From NCBI GenBank assembly GCA_021401465.1, contig JADDMT010000051.1, positions 62,001-126,000 on the forward strand: DNA of 64,000 nt. The letters are read 5' to 3'. The translations under genes were made by a program, and so were the position numbers. Position 1 is the first letter of the stretch. The number at the start of each line of letters is the position of its first letter. The notes under the pieces are model-generated. The model had not been told where the DNA came from, did no database searches, and saw nothing but the letters and a program-made list of their open reading frames with translations. Source of the DNA: Teratosphaeria epicoccoides (taxonomy: Eukaryota > Ascomycota > Dothideomycetes > Mycosphaerellales > Teratosphaeriaceae). Of the stretch, positions 1-10,367 are shown piece by piece.

Positions 1-406
1 CATGTTCCCGCACGACTACGACATGAGCGTCGACCGACGACCCGAGCCCGCAGACGTCTTCGAATCCATGACGACAGGAGCAGCTCTCGACGAGCCTCAG
101 AACCACCCTCCATTGTCAGGCAAGCGACCACCGCTCAAAGCCCATGATCGTGCGAACTGGGCGCAGGAATCGGAGTGCGGGGAGAGCGCGCGGCATCTTC
201 TGCTTTGGAGACCGAGGAAGGCTTCGGGTCAAAAGGAGGCGCTGCAAGGTCTGAGGAAGACGAGTCCGTCGCCGCGCCGGTCGGAGAATCTGGTTGCGGA
301 GGCGGTGAGGCAGATCAAGGAGGAGAGGAGCATCATGCGACGGTCGAAGGTCATGCAGATTTTCAAGCGTCCGTCGTTTTCGAGTGTTGCTGGCCGGTGT
401 AGATGA
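1..406 (+). CDS. 3' end of an unidentified protein gene, cut by the window edge
   Basis: An open frame runs from the first bases of the window to TGA at 404-406 (134 codons visible). It probably continues upstream, because the frame is open at the edge and the Met at position 2 need not be the true start. The C-terminal part is basic and Arg/Lys-rich, with a possible helix reading VAEAVRQIKEERSIMRRSK followed by VMQIFKRPSF. No family is recognised. An overlapping minus-strand ORF (116-808) has lower-quality, Arg/Ser-biased composition and looks like its shadow. Confidence is limited because only the tail is visible. Confidence 0.4.
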   Translation, partial: MFPHDYDMSVDRRPEPADVFESMTTGAALDEPQNHPPLSGKRPPLKAHDRANWAQESECGESARHLLLWRPRKASGQKEALQGLRKTSPSPRRSENLVAEAVRQIKEERSIMRRSKVMQIFKRPSFSSVAGRCR

Positions 407-1295
407 CAAGAGTCTGTTCAGCGAATGCTCGGAGTCATGGGACATCCATGTCCGTGCACGCGCGCTCTCTGCCGAGAACTTCTCGTCCCGCTCCATCACT
501 TCCTCACTCACGCCGAACATGTCCCGCTTCCCCATCATCCTTCCCCCACCTCTGCCGAGCAACGCCTTCCCCTCCCCGTAATATGAAATCCCCATCCGGC
601 CCGCCCGCATCTCCTCTGCGCACTCCCCCATCATCTGAGCCCCCAACACCATCCCCCCAGCTCCTGCCGACGCCCCACAAACGGACGTCAACATCATCAT
701 CTCAAACCAAAGCATCTCCGGCCGCAGGCTTCGAGTGAAGACTTGCCAAGCAGCGGGAGCTAGTAGAGTAGCAAGTCTGGTCGATTCGAGGCATCCCAGT
801 TCCTCCATGTATGTTTTTTTATTGCTGCAGCTGGCAGCCGCCGCCGCCGCCGTGGACTGCTCTCAGTCACCCGCGACCAGGTCCGATGTTTTTTTTTTTA
901 ATTTAGATTTCTTTTTTGGGGGGGGGGGGCATCGGCTGTCCCTCCCTCCGCGTCACAGCTTTCCACGCTGCTGTTGCCTCCAGCTCCACCGTTTGCTTTC
1001 CTCCTTACCTTTCGTGCATCATCCCTGCCGAGGGGTGGAAGTCTAGCTTATCACGTGTTTTCAGTGATCAACCGGGTTCCGCTGCCCACGGCGCTTGAGG
1101 CGTGGTCGCGGAAGTGCATGCTCAAAGAAGTCTATCTCGATATTCGTAGGTGTGTGTTGTCGGAATAGTCTCTGGTGATACATCAGAGCTCTTGTTTAAG
1201 TCAATCCCTAGTATACAATTTCCATCGAAGCACACGCCATGTCTAAACCTGAATCTATGAGCCGACTGTGTACGGCGCCGTGGATGTTCCACTTC
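407..1295. other. gene-poor stretch with simple-sequence tracts
   Basis: No convincing gene is seen. The stretch contains a short CCG microsatellite around 837-853, a run of 11 T at 889-899 and a run of 12 G at 918-929. It lies between the 3' end of the edge gene and the 3' end of the minus-strand WD40 gene, so it probably holds two terminators. Confidence 0.5.
837..929. repeat. clustered simple repeats (CCG)n, T11, G12
   Basis: A CCG trinucleotide run at about 837-853 is followed within 75 bp by a T11 homopolymer (889-899), a T6 run (912-917) and a G12 homopolymer (918-929). These are directly visible. Lengths of such tracts are prone to sequencing error. Confidence 0.8.
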
Positions 1296-4200
1296 TCAGC
1301 CATGAAAAGACACTTTGTCCGGAGCGCCCACTACGGCGTCCGTCTCACGGTCCCCACTCACCGAGCTAGGGCTCTCAACCTCCATCGGCGGCTCCAAGGA
1401 CGGCCTGGTGCTGATGGGTGAGCCCTCAACTCTTTCCTTGATCCTCTCGTCCAGCATGCCGACAATCTTCTGACTCGCTTGATCAAGCAGCCTTGCCATG
1501 GTAGCTTCATCCAGTGACCTGCCCTGCGACTTCTCGCTTAGGACACGAGCAGTGAGCTTCAGCTCCTTCTCAAGCTCGCGCAAAGTCCCCGGCTGGATAT
1601 CATCCGTCGAAGACGTCTTGACTAGTCTCTTCCGGTAAGTACGCAATGTCCGGCCGACGGACTCTGTGGAAGCTGTCAAAGTCCCGAAGCCATTATTGCT
1701 ACTTGTCGGTGGCGGGCTGAGGACAGGGCTCGCGACGCTGTCTGTGCTCTTCGATCTCAGAGTCATACCCAGAGAAGGTCTCATTCGGGCTTCTTTCTTC
1801 TTTAGCGAGCCGTGCGGACTTGGTGGAGAAGGCGAACGACGTGCCAGAGGAGCGACACTACCTCGTCTCCGCGACGGGTCGTAGCTGGATCGGAGCAATG
1901 GTTCCAGCTTAGGCGCCGGCGCGACGAGTGTCTTCGAAGGCTTCGTTCGCAGCTTGTGTGGCGATGATGAGATAGTCTGGTTCAGCGAATTTGGCGACTG
2001 AGAGTCCATCGTTTCTGGTGGGTCCTCCTTTCGATATCGCAAAAGTTCTGCATGCGATATGACTTTGCGCAAAGGCGGTACCATCAACGCCGATCTGATG
2101 GGAGCTACGGTGTCGGGTCCTTCGCTAGCCTCGGTAGAGCGATGGTCAGCAGTAGCCGGAGTGGTGTCCCAAATGAAGATGGTGGAGTCGGCCGCTACAG
2201 TCACGAGTCTTGTGGGCCTGCTCTCGTTGCTCCCATCGGTATTGGTGCCCGCAAGAAGAGCGAGTCCAGTAATGCCCTCAGTGTGGCCCCAATCTCGCGC
2301 GATGAGGGTCCCAAAGTCGGTATACAGGCGGACCGATTTCTCGCTGCTCCCGACGCAGATGATCGTTGGATTACCGTTGAGGGAGGGCGCGTAAAGCATC
2401 TTCGACATGACAGCTGCCTCACCTCCTTCAGGATCAGAGCATTTGAACGTGAAGCCAGACTGTCCGCTGCTCAAAGAATATTTGGTGATGCTCCGGTCCG
2501 TCGTTGCCACCAGAATGTTGCCTTGTTCGGCCGAGCAGACTGAGGCTGGGGCAGACTTGAGAGCAATGGCCCGTATCATGCCGTATGCAATAGCATGTGG
2601 ATCGTCACCTGCTCGGAGCATCAAGTCACGCACAACGATCGAGCGATCAGCAGATGCGGACAGGAGCATGTCACCACCTTGCAATGATAAAAGACTAGTG
2701 ACAGCTCCGGCATGCTCATCGAGCGTCTGCACCAGATCCAGCTGCCTGTCTTTGAGTGCAAAAAGCTGCACTGTCCGATCCCTGCTCGCCGTTGCCACGA
2801 AAGAAGCAGTGCCACGGTCAAAGGCTGTAATGTCGGTAATCTCGGCTGCGTGGGCGCGCAGACACTGAACCGTTTCCCCTGTAGCAGTGTGTAGCATGGT
2901 CAAAGTCCCGTATTTGTCTCCACAAGCGAGCAGACGCCCTGCCGATAGAGGGGTCACAGCTCTGAGCTCGTTCGTGAGATCATACATCTCGGGCGATGTC
3001 TCGACTGGAACCGATAGGGCGGCGACACCGGTCCCGTCGCGATGCCAGATGCGGATCTCACCGCTGGCAGAAAATGTAAGGAAGGCCGCCTCTGGAGCTG
3101 GAGCCATGCTGAAGTTTTGCACTCCGAGAATGGCGGTCTCGTGAGCGCCCAGCTGAATAGGCTCAGACTGCTCGTCCTTGGACACGCCAATGGCACCATT
3201 GGACCTGAGCTCTACTATCCTGTCGCCAAGCACGCCCACTGCTACAACGCCGGGAGCAGTGTTTCTTAAGACTTTGCCCGACGTGATCGTCTTTCGACGA
3301 TTCTGCTTGGACAAATGTGCAAGAGGCTTTTGGAGCTCGACCGCGGCAAAGCTTCTTTTCTGACCGTTGACGCCCACGACATGCACACTGCCTTCAGCGT
3401 CCAGCCTCGCCGCTGAGACGGCAAAGCCAGCTTCTGCCATGACACTGAGATTCTGAGCTCGTTCCGCATCATCCAACAGGCAGATCTCGCCAGACTCTGC
3501 ACACACAATGGCTTGCCGATTGGATATCGGGAGCACGCAGATCAGATTGGCCTCCCACATCTCTCCGAGAAGGCTGTTCTTGCCGTACAGCGGCTTGTGT
3601 CTCGGACTGAGAATGCTGTTGGTGAACTCCGAGCTGCGGTTGTCTGCTCGGCCTCGTGGAGTGTGAGGACCAGCGGGCGTGGATTCGGCTGGGATTGGCC
3701 CATGATCAGCCAGGGGGTCGTCGTCCGGCCGCCAGACCTTGATGAAGCGCACACCAGCGGTCACGATGCTGTTGCCCATCCACTTCATGTCGTTAATGAA
3801 GGTTGTGCACTTGTTGCTTGCATGTAAGGTGGCATTTCCAGTCCGATCGTCAATGATCCACACGAACAAGAAGCCATCGTTGACAGCACCAAGGCTGGCA
3901 AGATATCTAGAATCTGGACTGAAGCTCAGTGCATGCACAGCGAACGAATGCTCCGCAAGCGCAGTGACTGGCGCGTCGTCCCATTGGTCAGTCAAGGAGA
4001 AAATCATGATCTTGGGCTTGTAGCCCGTCTCTCCCACCGCGAGCCATTTCCCGTTCGGACTGAGGGCGACAGAGGTTGCCGACTTGACGCGATCTTTGGC
4101 GGTGGTGCTTCTGCCTGCAGGCGAGTCGGACCAATCGCGGCCAGCTGCGGGCCAGGGCGACGCAGACGCGCCGGCATCTTTCACATGCCCCCAGCTCCGG

Positions 4201-4547
4201 TTTCGAGCTTCGTTGGGCGTCGGCGTCGACACAGGCTGCGTGTTGCCTTCCCTGGCCGCTCCTGCCATGCCAGGCTTGCCCCGGAAGAAGCTCTGCTGAA
4301 CCCGGCCATCCGCACCGACCAGCGTGACAACGGCTGCGGCACCCGCGGTGTACGCGAACTTGCGCGCACTGGGCAGGCAGTCGAAGCCATTGGCGGACGA
4401 TGTCGTGGTGCCGATGACTTTGCTCAGTCGCAGACCCGGCTCTTCACTTCGCGAGCTCTTTGACGGCGATCTTGGCGGGGGATTCTTGAACAAGGGTGGT
4501 GACGGGGCGGGTGTCACGCGCGGTGCCGACTGACCATTCATCATCAT
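1296..4547 (-). CDS. WD40 repeat scaffold protein, WDR62/MABP1-like
   Basis: Intronless 1083-residue protein. After a Pro/Ser-rich N-terminus (1-40) the segment LSKVIGTTTSSANGF followed by FAYTAGAAAVVTLV matches the start of the propellers of the MAPKBP1/WDR62 family. Many WD-type blades follow to about residue 830 (for example LSPNGKWLAVGETG, FSPDSRYLASLGAVNDG, ATASRDRTVQLF, LSASADRSIVVRDL, VTVAADSTIFIWD). The C-terminal 250 residues are Ser/Pro/Arg-rich and likely disordered, with a possible short coiled coil (LRELEKELKLTARVLSEK). In animals this family scaffolds JNK signalling and spindle proteins; the fungal role is not established here. The start is the first ATG of an ATGATGATG run. It diverges from the acetyl-CoA synthetase gene across a 1.2 kb shared promoter region. 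Confidence 0.85.
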   Translation of the reverse strand: MMMNGQSAPRVTPAPSPPLFKNPPPRSPSKSSRSEEPGLRLSKVIGTTTSSANGFDCLPSARKFAYTAGAAAVVTLVGADGRVQQSFFRGKPGMAGAAREGNTQPVSTPTPNEARNRSWGHVKDAGASASPWPAAGRDWSDSPAGRSTTAKDRVKSATSVALSPNGKWLAVGETGYKPKIMIFSLTDQWDDAPVTALAEHSFAVHALSFSPDSRYLASLGAVNDGFLFVWIIDDRTGNATLHASNKCTTFINDMKWMGNSIVTAGVRFIKVWRPDDDPLADHGPIPAESTPAGPHTPRGRADNRSSEFTNSILSPRHKPLYGKNSLLGEMWEANLICVLPISNRQAIVCAESGEICLLDDAERAQNLSVMAEAGFAVSAARLDAEGSVHVVGVNGQKRSFAAVELQKPLAHLSKQNRRKTITSGKVLRNTAPGVVAVGVLGDRIVELRSNGAIGVSKDEQSEPIQLGAHETAILGVQNFSMAPAPEAAFLTFSASGEIRIWHRDGTGVAALSVPVETSPEMYDLTNELRAVTPLSAGRLLACGDKYGTLTMLHTATGETVQCLRAHAAEITDITAFDRGTASFVATASRDRTVQLFALKDRQLDLVQTLDEHAGAVTSLLSLQGGDMLLSASADRSIVVRDLMLRAGDDPHAIAYGMIRAIALKSAPASVCSAEQGNILVATTDRSITKYSLSSGQSGFTFKCSDPEGGEAAVMSKMLYAPSLNGNPTIICVGSSEKSVRLYTDFGTLIARDWGHTEGITGLALLAGTNTDGSNESRPTRLVTVAADSTIFIWDTTPATADHRSTEASEGPDTVAPIRSALMVPPLRKVISHAELLRYRKEDPPETMDSQSPNSLNQTISSSPHKLRTKPSKTLVAPAPKLEPLLRSSYDPSRRRGSVAPLARRSPSPPSPHGSLKKKEARMRPSLGMTLRSKSTDSVASPVLSPPPTSSNNGFGTLTASTESVGRTLRTYRKRLVKTSSTDDIQPGTLRELEKELKLTARVLSEKSQGRSLDEATMARLLDQASQKIVGMLDERIKERVEGSPISTRPSLEPPMEVESPSSVSGDRETDAVVGAPDKVSFHG

Positions 4548-5755
4548 TCTGCCCGCGCCTTTCCCGTCGCACGCCTCTTGCTATGCCACTGTGGTCGAGG
4601 GAGACGCGCAGATTCGGGACGAATCATTATTGCCGCTTCATGTCAACCACAACTGCCCGAGTCGCGCGGCGGAATGTGGCACGATCCTTCTGCGCGACAG
4701 CCTCCTTCCATTTACAGGAGCATCAGCATGTGGCGGCTGAGGCGGAGATTGATGCGCGTGACTGCACGCCGGGCCATTGACTGGTGACCGCCGTGGTAAG
4801 CGAAGATGATGATTACTTGGGATTGTTCGTGATCATCGACAGCGACATGTTTGCACTCACAACGCGGAATCCCTGCATGATTTAGGTTGGCACGTCACAA
4901 TCAAGCCTTCGGTCGCGCGAGCCACCGGCGGCGCATCGACCAAGGACCCAGCGCTGATCTCGCATGCGGCTCTGTGCAACGCATGGCGTGTTTGTTATGT
5001 ACAACTTGACAGGCTTTGACTTTGAGCACCTGCATCCATCAATCCATGTACCCAGCGTCATGATCCATCAATCATTCAGACGTGAATATCAGCGAAAGTT
5101 ACATAGGATCAGATCAGACGAGGCGAGCATTCACAGTATCAGGCATCATCGACCCTCCATCCGAAATGACAGCAATCCCGGGCCAGACAAGTGAGCCGCA
5201 GTGAGGATGTCAGAGTAGTGCGAAGGGAGGCGGCATGTCGGCCCGCCAAACCGCCGCCCCCGCCGGTCGCGATGTGACGATATCGTCTCCCCCAACCCGT
5301 CTCATCAATGCTCATCGACCTCGGACGGGCGGAAGGGGTGACCAGCCCACTACGCCCCGCGTCAACTTTCAACCGCCTGGCGTCACAGGGCGGCTGCCGC
5401 TGCACCGCGGCAACATCAATCATGATGGGCGCGTGGGGCAAGTAAAGCAATGGCTGATGCTTCCCTCGACCACTCGAGAATCCATGCGATTTGACATTCG
5501 CCGCCGGCACAAAGGTACTGGCTGGGACACGCCGTCCAGACCTGGAAATCGGTTCAAAGGCACCCCAGAACACCTACACCTCGGGCTTGACGACCCTGCG
5601 TGACCATTGCACACGCTAGTCCTGCGCTCCAGGTTTTATAGCTCGTCGAGCTGCCGTGCCTGACCCCTCTGCCCCATCATTGCCATTGCTGCTTCTGGTG
5701 GCGACTGCGACTGCGACTCACAACCGAACCACGACAGGCGGGACAAGCCTGCATC
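4548..5755. promoter_or_regulatory. shared divergent promoter region (WD40 gene / acetyl-CoA synthetase)
   Basis: This 1.2 kb lies between the starts of two divergent genes and has no credible gene. A TATA-like ttttata sits at 5634-5640, about 115 bp before the acetyl-CoA synthetase ATG. A single GTGGGG at 5433-5438 fits the CreA consensus SYGGRG, which would make sense for a carbon-catabolite-repressed acetate gene, but one such hexamer is expected by chance. Confidence 0.4.
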
Positions 5756-7885
5756 ATGTCTGAAGGCCAGGTGGAGCCGCCCAAGGCGGCGGTGCCCGAG
5801 GCGCACGAGATTGACACATATCATGTTCCAAAGGGCTTCATGAGGTAAGTCGCAAGCAAGCATTTCACAGGTTGCGCACTGGGAAGGCACGACCTGACCA
5901 TGGCGCAGCAAGCACCCCAAGCGACCCCATCTGGACTCTCTGGACCACTACAAGGAGCTCTACAAGGAATCCATCACCGACCCCAAGACGTTCTGGGCCA
6001 AGATGGCGCGCGACCTTCTGTCTTGGGAGCGTGACTTCCAGACTGTGCACACGGGTTCGTTAGCTGGCGGTGACAATGCTTGGTTTCTGGAGGGTAAGCT
6101 GAACGCATCGTACAACTGCGTGGACAGGCACGCAGCGAAGAACCCGGACAAGCCAGCGATCATCTACGAGGCCGACGAAATCGATGACGGCCGGACCATC
6201 ACCTACGGCGAGCTGCAGCGGGAAGTCTCGAAGCTCGCCTGGGTCCTCAAGGAGCGGGGCGTGAAGAAGGGCGACACCGTCGCTCTCTACATGCCCATGA
6301 TTCCGGAGGCCGTTGTCTCGTTCTTGGCATGCTCCCGTATCGGAGCTGTCCACTCGGTGGTCTTCGCCGGTTTCAGTTCAGACTCTCTCCGAGACCGTAT
6401 CATCGACGCAGAGTCGAAAGTTGTGATTACCACGGATGAGGGGAAGCGTGGTGGAAAGCTCATTGGAACCAAGAAAATCGTGGACGAGGCGCTGAAGCAG
6501 TGCCCGGACGTCAGGACCGCCATTGTCTTCAAGCGGACTGGTGCTGAGGTGCCGATGACCAAAGGCCGAGATATCTGGTGGCACGAGGAGACCGAGAAGT
6601 GGCCCGCTTACTACCCACCAGAGACCATGAGCTCTGAGGATCCGCTGTTCCTGCTCTACACTTCTGGCTCTACTGGCAAGCCCAAGGGTGTGATGCACAC
6701 AACTGCTGGCTACCTGCTTGGAGCGGCCGCTACTGGAAAGTATGTGTTCGACATCCACGACACGGATCGCTTCTTCTGCGGTGGTGATGTGGGTTGGATC
6801 ACTGGTCACACCTACGTGGTCTACGCACCTCTGCTTCTCGGGGTGGCTACCGTCGTGTTTGAGGGCACGCCAGCATATCCAAACTTCAGCAGATACTGGG
6901 ATGTGTGCGAAAAGCACGATGTCACACAGTTCTACGTCGCCCCTACTGCGCTGAGACTGCTCAAGCGTGCAGGTGACGAGCACGTCAAGGCACAGATGAA
7001 GAACCTCCGTGTGCTTGGCTCCGTTGGTGAGCCGATTGCTGCAGAGGTGTGGAAATGGTACCACGAGATTGTCGGCAAGGAAGAAGCACACATCGTTGAC
7101 GTAGGCAAAGTCGCGTTTGACCGTCATGTACTCGAGAGCTAACACGAAGGCAGACATACTGGCAAACCGAAACCGGATCCCACGTCATTACACCTCTCGG
7201 CGGTGTCACTCCAACGAAGCCCGGCTCAGCCTCCCTTCCCTTCTTCGGCATCGAGCCCGCGATCATTGACCCAGTCTCTGGCGAAGAAATTCACGGCAAC
7301 GACGTCGAGGGTGTATTGGCATTCAAGCAGCCATGGCCATCGATGGCACGCACCGTCTGGGGTGCACACAAGAGATATATGGACACATACCTGAACGTAT
7401 ACAAGGGCTATTACTTCACGGGTGACGGTGCTGCACGGGACCATGAGGGGTATTACTGGATCCGCGGCCGTGTCGATGATGTGGTCAACGTCTCAGGACA
7501 CAGATTGTCGACCGCAGAAATCGAGGCAGCGCTGATTGAGCACCACGCTGTCGGCGAAGCGGCTGTCGTGGGTATAAACGACGAGCTGACCGGTCAGGCC
7601 GTCAATGCTTTCGTGTCGATCAAGGACGGCAACGAGATCAACGATGCGCTGCGAAAGGATCTCATCATGCAGGTCCGGAAATCTATCGGTCCGTTCGCCG
7701 CACCGAAGGCGGTCTTCTGCGTCTCCGACTTGCCCAAGACAAGATCGGGCAAGATTATGAGGCGTATTTTGAGGAAGATTTTGGCCGGAGAGGAAGACCA
7801 GTTGGGTGACACGTCAACACTCTCGGACCCGAGTGTGGTGGACAAAATTATCGAGAATGTGCACCAGGCCAAGGGAAAGAAATAG
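5756..7885 (+). CDS. facA: acetyl-coenzyme A synthetase (FacA/Acs type)
   Basis: It activates acetate to acetyl-CoA via acetyl-AMP in the cytosol. Three exons join cleanly: 5756-5844, 5909-7100 and 7154-7885 (introns 64 and 53 nt, GTAAGT..CAG and GTAGGC..CAG), giving 2013 nt and 670 residues, the usual length for fungal FacA. Visible motifs are the AMP-binding loop YTSGSTGKPKG near residue 280, TYWQTETGSH formed at the second splice junction, the hinge-region GRVDDVVNVSGHRLS near 531, and the C-terminal SGKIMRR carrying the catalytic lysine near 626. The first exon begins MSEGQVEPPKAAV and continues as HLDSLDHYKELYKESI after splicing, as in other fungal homologues. A frame-open ATG at 6003 would miss the conserved N-terminus, so the upstream start is preferred. 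Confidence 0.95.
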
Positions 7886-8388
7886 GCATTGTGATTCGAG
7901 GGTGGGCGGAAAATTTGTACAGGCAGCAGACCGGCAGGATACCACGGCTAACTAGGGCGGGAGGTCTCCGTAGCCTTGAGAGTCTGTATTGATATTGGGC
8001 ACTATCTATTGTGCAGAGTGGTCGCAAGACATTGATTGACGTACATGCATCCAAGGAGTCGGAGTGAGTTGCTGATCACTCTTGCGCAGGGACGGGAATC
8101 AAAATCGAACATGTGCAAGATTTACGGCTCTAGCCTCTGAGATGCTTCAGTAGGAGTGTTTCCCGCCGTCTACTATCCCTTGTCTTAACTCATTGTCGTG
8201 TGCCCGCTGTCGCTGAGTAGCATCGTAGCACGTGCAGCAGGGAAGCATCATCGCTGAAATCAATCAACCGCGAGCTTTCGCACCTCAAGTGATGTGCTGC
8301 TCGTCTGATGGAGAGAGAAAGCCGCGCCACTTGCAGGTACACAACACTCGCTTCGCTCGCCCCCAAAGATGATCGAACCGCCCTTCGC
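7886..8388. other. intergenic, convergent 3' ends
   Basis: 503 bp between the 3' end of the acetyl-CoA synthetase gene and the 3' end of a minus-strand secreted-protein gene. No gene or RNA was recognised. Confidence 0.5.
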
Positions 8389-8919
8389 CTATTGCGCCGT
8401 GTCGGTCCCTTCGGCCCAGCGCTGGACTGTCCCCATCGGATTGACGCAGCCAATACCATCCGAAACCATCAAGTAGATGCCACTCAGAGCCGGGCTGATC
8501 GACGGAGCCGCGTCGCCCGCCTCCGTCGTGCACGCGAGCTCAGTCCAGTCCTCCGCGCCGAAGCCCGCGGGAATCTGGGTGGAAATCTGGCGGAGACCAG
8601 GATCCAGGAGCTTCGCGTATCCAGAGTCGGTGAGGAGGCCCAGATGCGCGGCTGAGCCTTTGTCCGTACAACCCCAGTCTCCCACCCAGCCTGTGGCGGC
8701 TGCCAGCTGTGAGTAGACGTAGTTGCGGCCCTCACCTTTGTTCCAGTCGGCGCCGAGGACGATGTTGGATTCGGCGCAGCCGGAGTTGTAGTTGCCGAGA
8801 CACAGTGCGTGGCCGGGCCGGATTGCGGCGTCGCTGACGGTCTCGACTGGGGCCGCGGAGGTGGTGGGGAGAGAAGCTGTCATGGTTAGTGCGGCGGCGG
8901 CGCATGTCTTGAGGATCAT
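8389..8919 (-). CDS. small secreted cysteine-containing protein, family unknown
   Basis: Intronless 176-residue ORF. The N-terminus (MILKTCAAAALTMTASLPTT, then SAAPVE) is a credible signal peptide with cleavage around residues 22-24. The mature part carries five cysteines (LCLGNYNSGC, WGCTD, LACTT, IGCVN) and repeated Gly/Trp motifs (GADWNKGEG, GWVGDWG). Size, secretion signal and cysteines resemble fungal secreted effector-like or cell-wall proteins, but no named family is recognised. It lies about 0.8 kb from a second small cysteine-containing protein on the same strand. The odd cysteine count means one may stay unpaired, or the gene model may be incomplete. Confidence 0.65.
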   Translation of the reverse strand: MILKTCAAAALTMTASLPTTSAAPVETVSDAAIRPGHALCLGNYNSGCAESNIVLGADWNKGEGRNYVYSQLAAATGWVGDWGCTDKGSAAHLGLLTDSGYAKLLDPGLRQISTQIPAGFGAEDWTELACTTEAGDAAPSISPALSGIYLMVSDGIGCVNPMGTVQRWAEGTDTAQ

Positions 8920-9754
8920 GGTGCACGATTAAGAACTTCGTAAGGATGCTGATAGTGTAGGTTGGGCTATTGATAGTCCAGGCGTCCGTGAGGCGGAATG
9001 CTCTTATGTTGGTTGGAATGTTGTATGTCGCCGACAAGGGTTGGTTCGTGGTGTCGACGAAGGAGGACAAGTCCTTGGTGTTGTTGATGTAGAAGGACGA
9101 GTCTTTTATGGCCTTGACATAGAGAAGCGAGTGGGATTGGTCAGTGTGTCCGTACTTCAGTGTACTTCGGATGATAACACATGCACTGATCGTCAAGCAC
9201 ATCAATGCGCGGCGGCATGCGCTGCTATCGAGAACGATAGGATCTGGCAACATGTGCACGCTGGGCAATGGAGCACGGAGATCCGCATGCAATAGCCATG
9301 TCAAGCACATTTTCAGAGGTCGTCATGCTGTCGTGACAGGTGGTCGCCAAAACTAAGGCATCTCGTGTCAGCAACAATGTTAGTGGAAACAAACCAGGAA
9401 GCATCTTACTTTGTGCCAGACCGCACCTCCTGAATGCCGTTACCGCCATCACAAGACAAGATTTCGAGAATATCGACACTTGACTGGCCGCTCCAGTTGA
9501 ATGAGTTGATATGTCCACTCGTCTAGCGTCAAACGGGTAGCTGTCTCCTCCTGTTCCACCTTCATGAGCGCCAAGACCGTCCCACATCGCTGCTGACGAC
9601 CATCTCCATGGTCTGCCGCAAAGAGGCACTGCACAATCCAACAGTCGCTCACAACGTCTTCCAGGTCGTCAGCAGGCAGTCGGAACACGGTGTACTCGAG
9701 CAGACATACTCTCCCCAAGAACTAGACGCTTCCCGCCCGCCGCTCCGACTACCT
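8920..9754. other. intergenic, no gene recognised
   Basis: About 835 bp upstream of the minus-strand secreted-protein gene. Several overlapping short ORFs exist on both strands but none has protein-like composition or a recognisable domain. It presumably holds the promoter of the 8389-8919 gene. Confidence 0.4.
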
Positions 9755-10208
9755 CTAAGCGGTGTACGGATCAAAGCAGTAGACACCAGACGTGATCAAA
9801 CCGCCATAAATATCCTCCATGACCTGATTGATCTTCGGGGCGACCGAGGAATCTCTGCTGTCGACCTGCAGCTCGAGATACGTGACGTCCTGATTGCTGA
9901 ACGGCGCCTCGCAGTGCCAGGTGCCATCCACGAGGGCGACGCCCGCGTTGATGAGAGAAGCGGCGACTGAAGAGGAAGCACATAGTCAGTAAGGGCCGAA
10001 AGAGAATCGCGTGTCTATTGTTGACTCACTGAAGTTGAAAGAAATGTGAAGACAAAGCCAAAGCTCGGCCAGATTCACGAGCTGCAGAGCGCCGTCTTCA
10101 CGGCTCACCTCGATGCAAGACTGCGCGAGCGTGGGGCTTATCGAGGCAAGAGTGAATCATGTCACTCACTCGTGCATCTTGCAATGTTGCGCCCATACCT
10201 CCCGTCAT
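9755..10208 (-). CDS. short spliced protein with four cysteines, probably secreted; 5' end uncertain
   Basis: Not visible as one ORF; it emerges after splicing. Exons 10170-10208, 10030-10120 and 9755-9966 (introns 49 and 63 nt; the second has GTGAGT, TACTGAC and TCTTCAG) join in frame to a protein whose core reads LAELWLCLHISFNF-IAASL then LVDGTWHCEAPFSNQ and ends SGVYCFDPYTA. The four cysteines could form two disulfides. With ATG at 10208 there is no signal peptide, but the frame is open upstream and encodes a hydrophobic stretch (LRLLVFFAWSM), so the true start may lie in a further 5' exon and give a secretion signal. No family is recognised. Confidence 0.5.
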
Positions 10209-10367
10209 GCTCCATGCAAAAAAGACCAAGAGACGAAGTGCGTTATGAGTTCAGTGTCACGCATATCTTCGTTGTTCGTCATCGAAGTTCTAACGCGCAT
10301 CCAGGGAAAGAAGTGAGTCTTCAAACCTGGCACCTGATGGCGACATGGCCTTCACTGTCGGACTCGA

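Noticed and set aside
116..808. 230-codon minus-strand ORF at the left edge
   Set aside because: It overlaps the plus-strand gene end; composition is Arg/Met/Ser-biased with no domain, as expected for an antisense shadow of GC-rich coding DNA.
918..929. G12 run as a possible quadruplex regulatory element
   Set aside because: A single homopolymer without spaced G-runs is not good evidence; it may also be length-variable by sequencing error.
6378..7157. 259-codon minus-strand ORF inside acetyl-CoA synthetase
   Set aside because: It is the antisense of a strongly conserved enzyme and has no recognisable domain.
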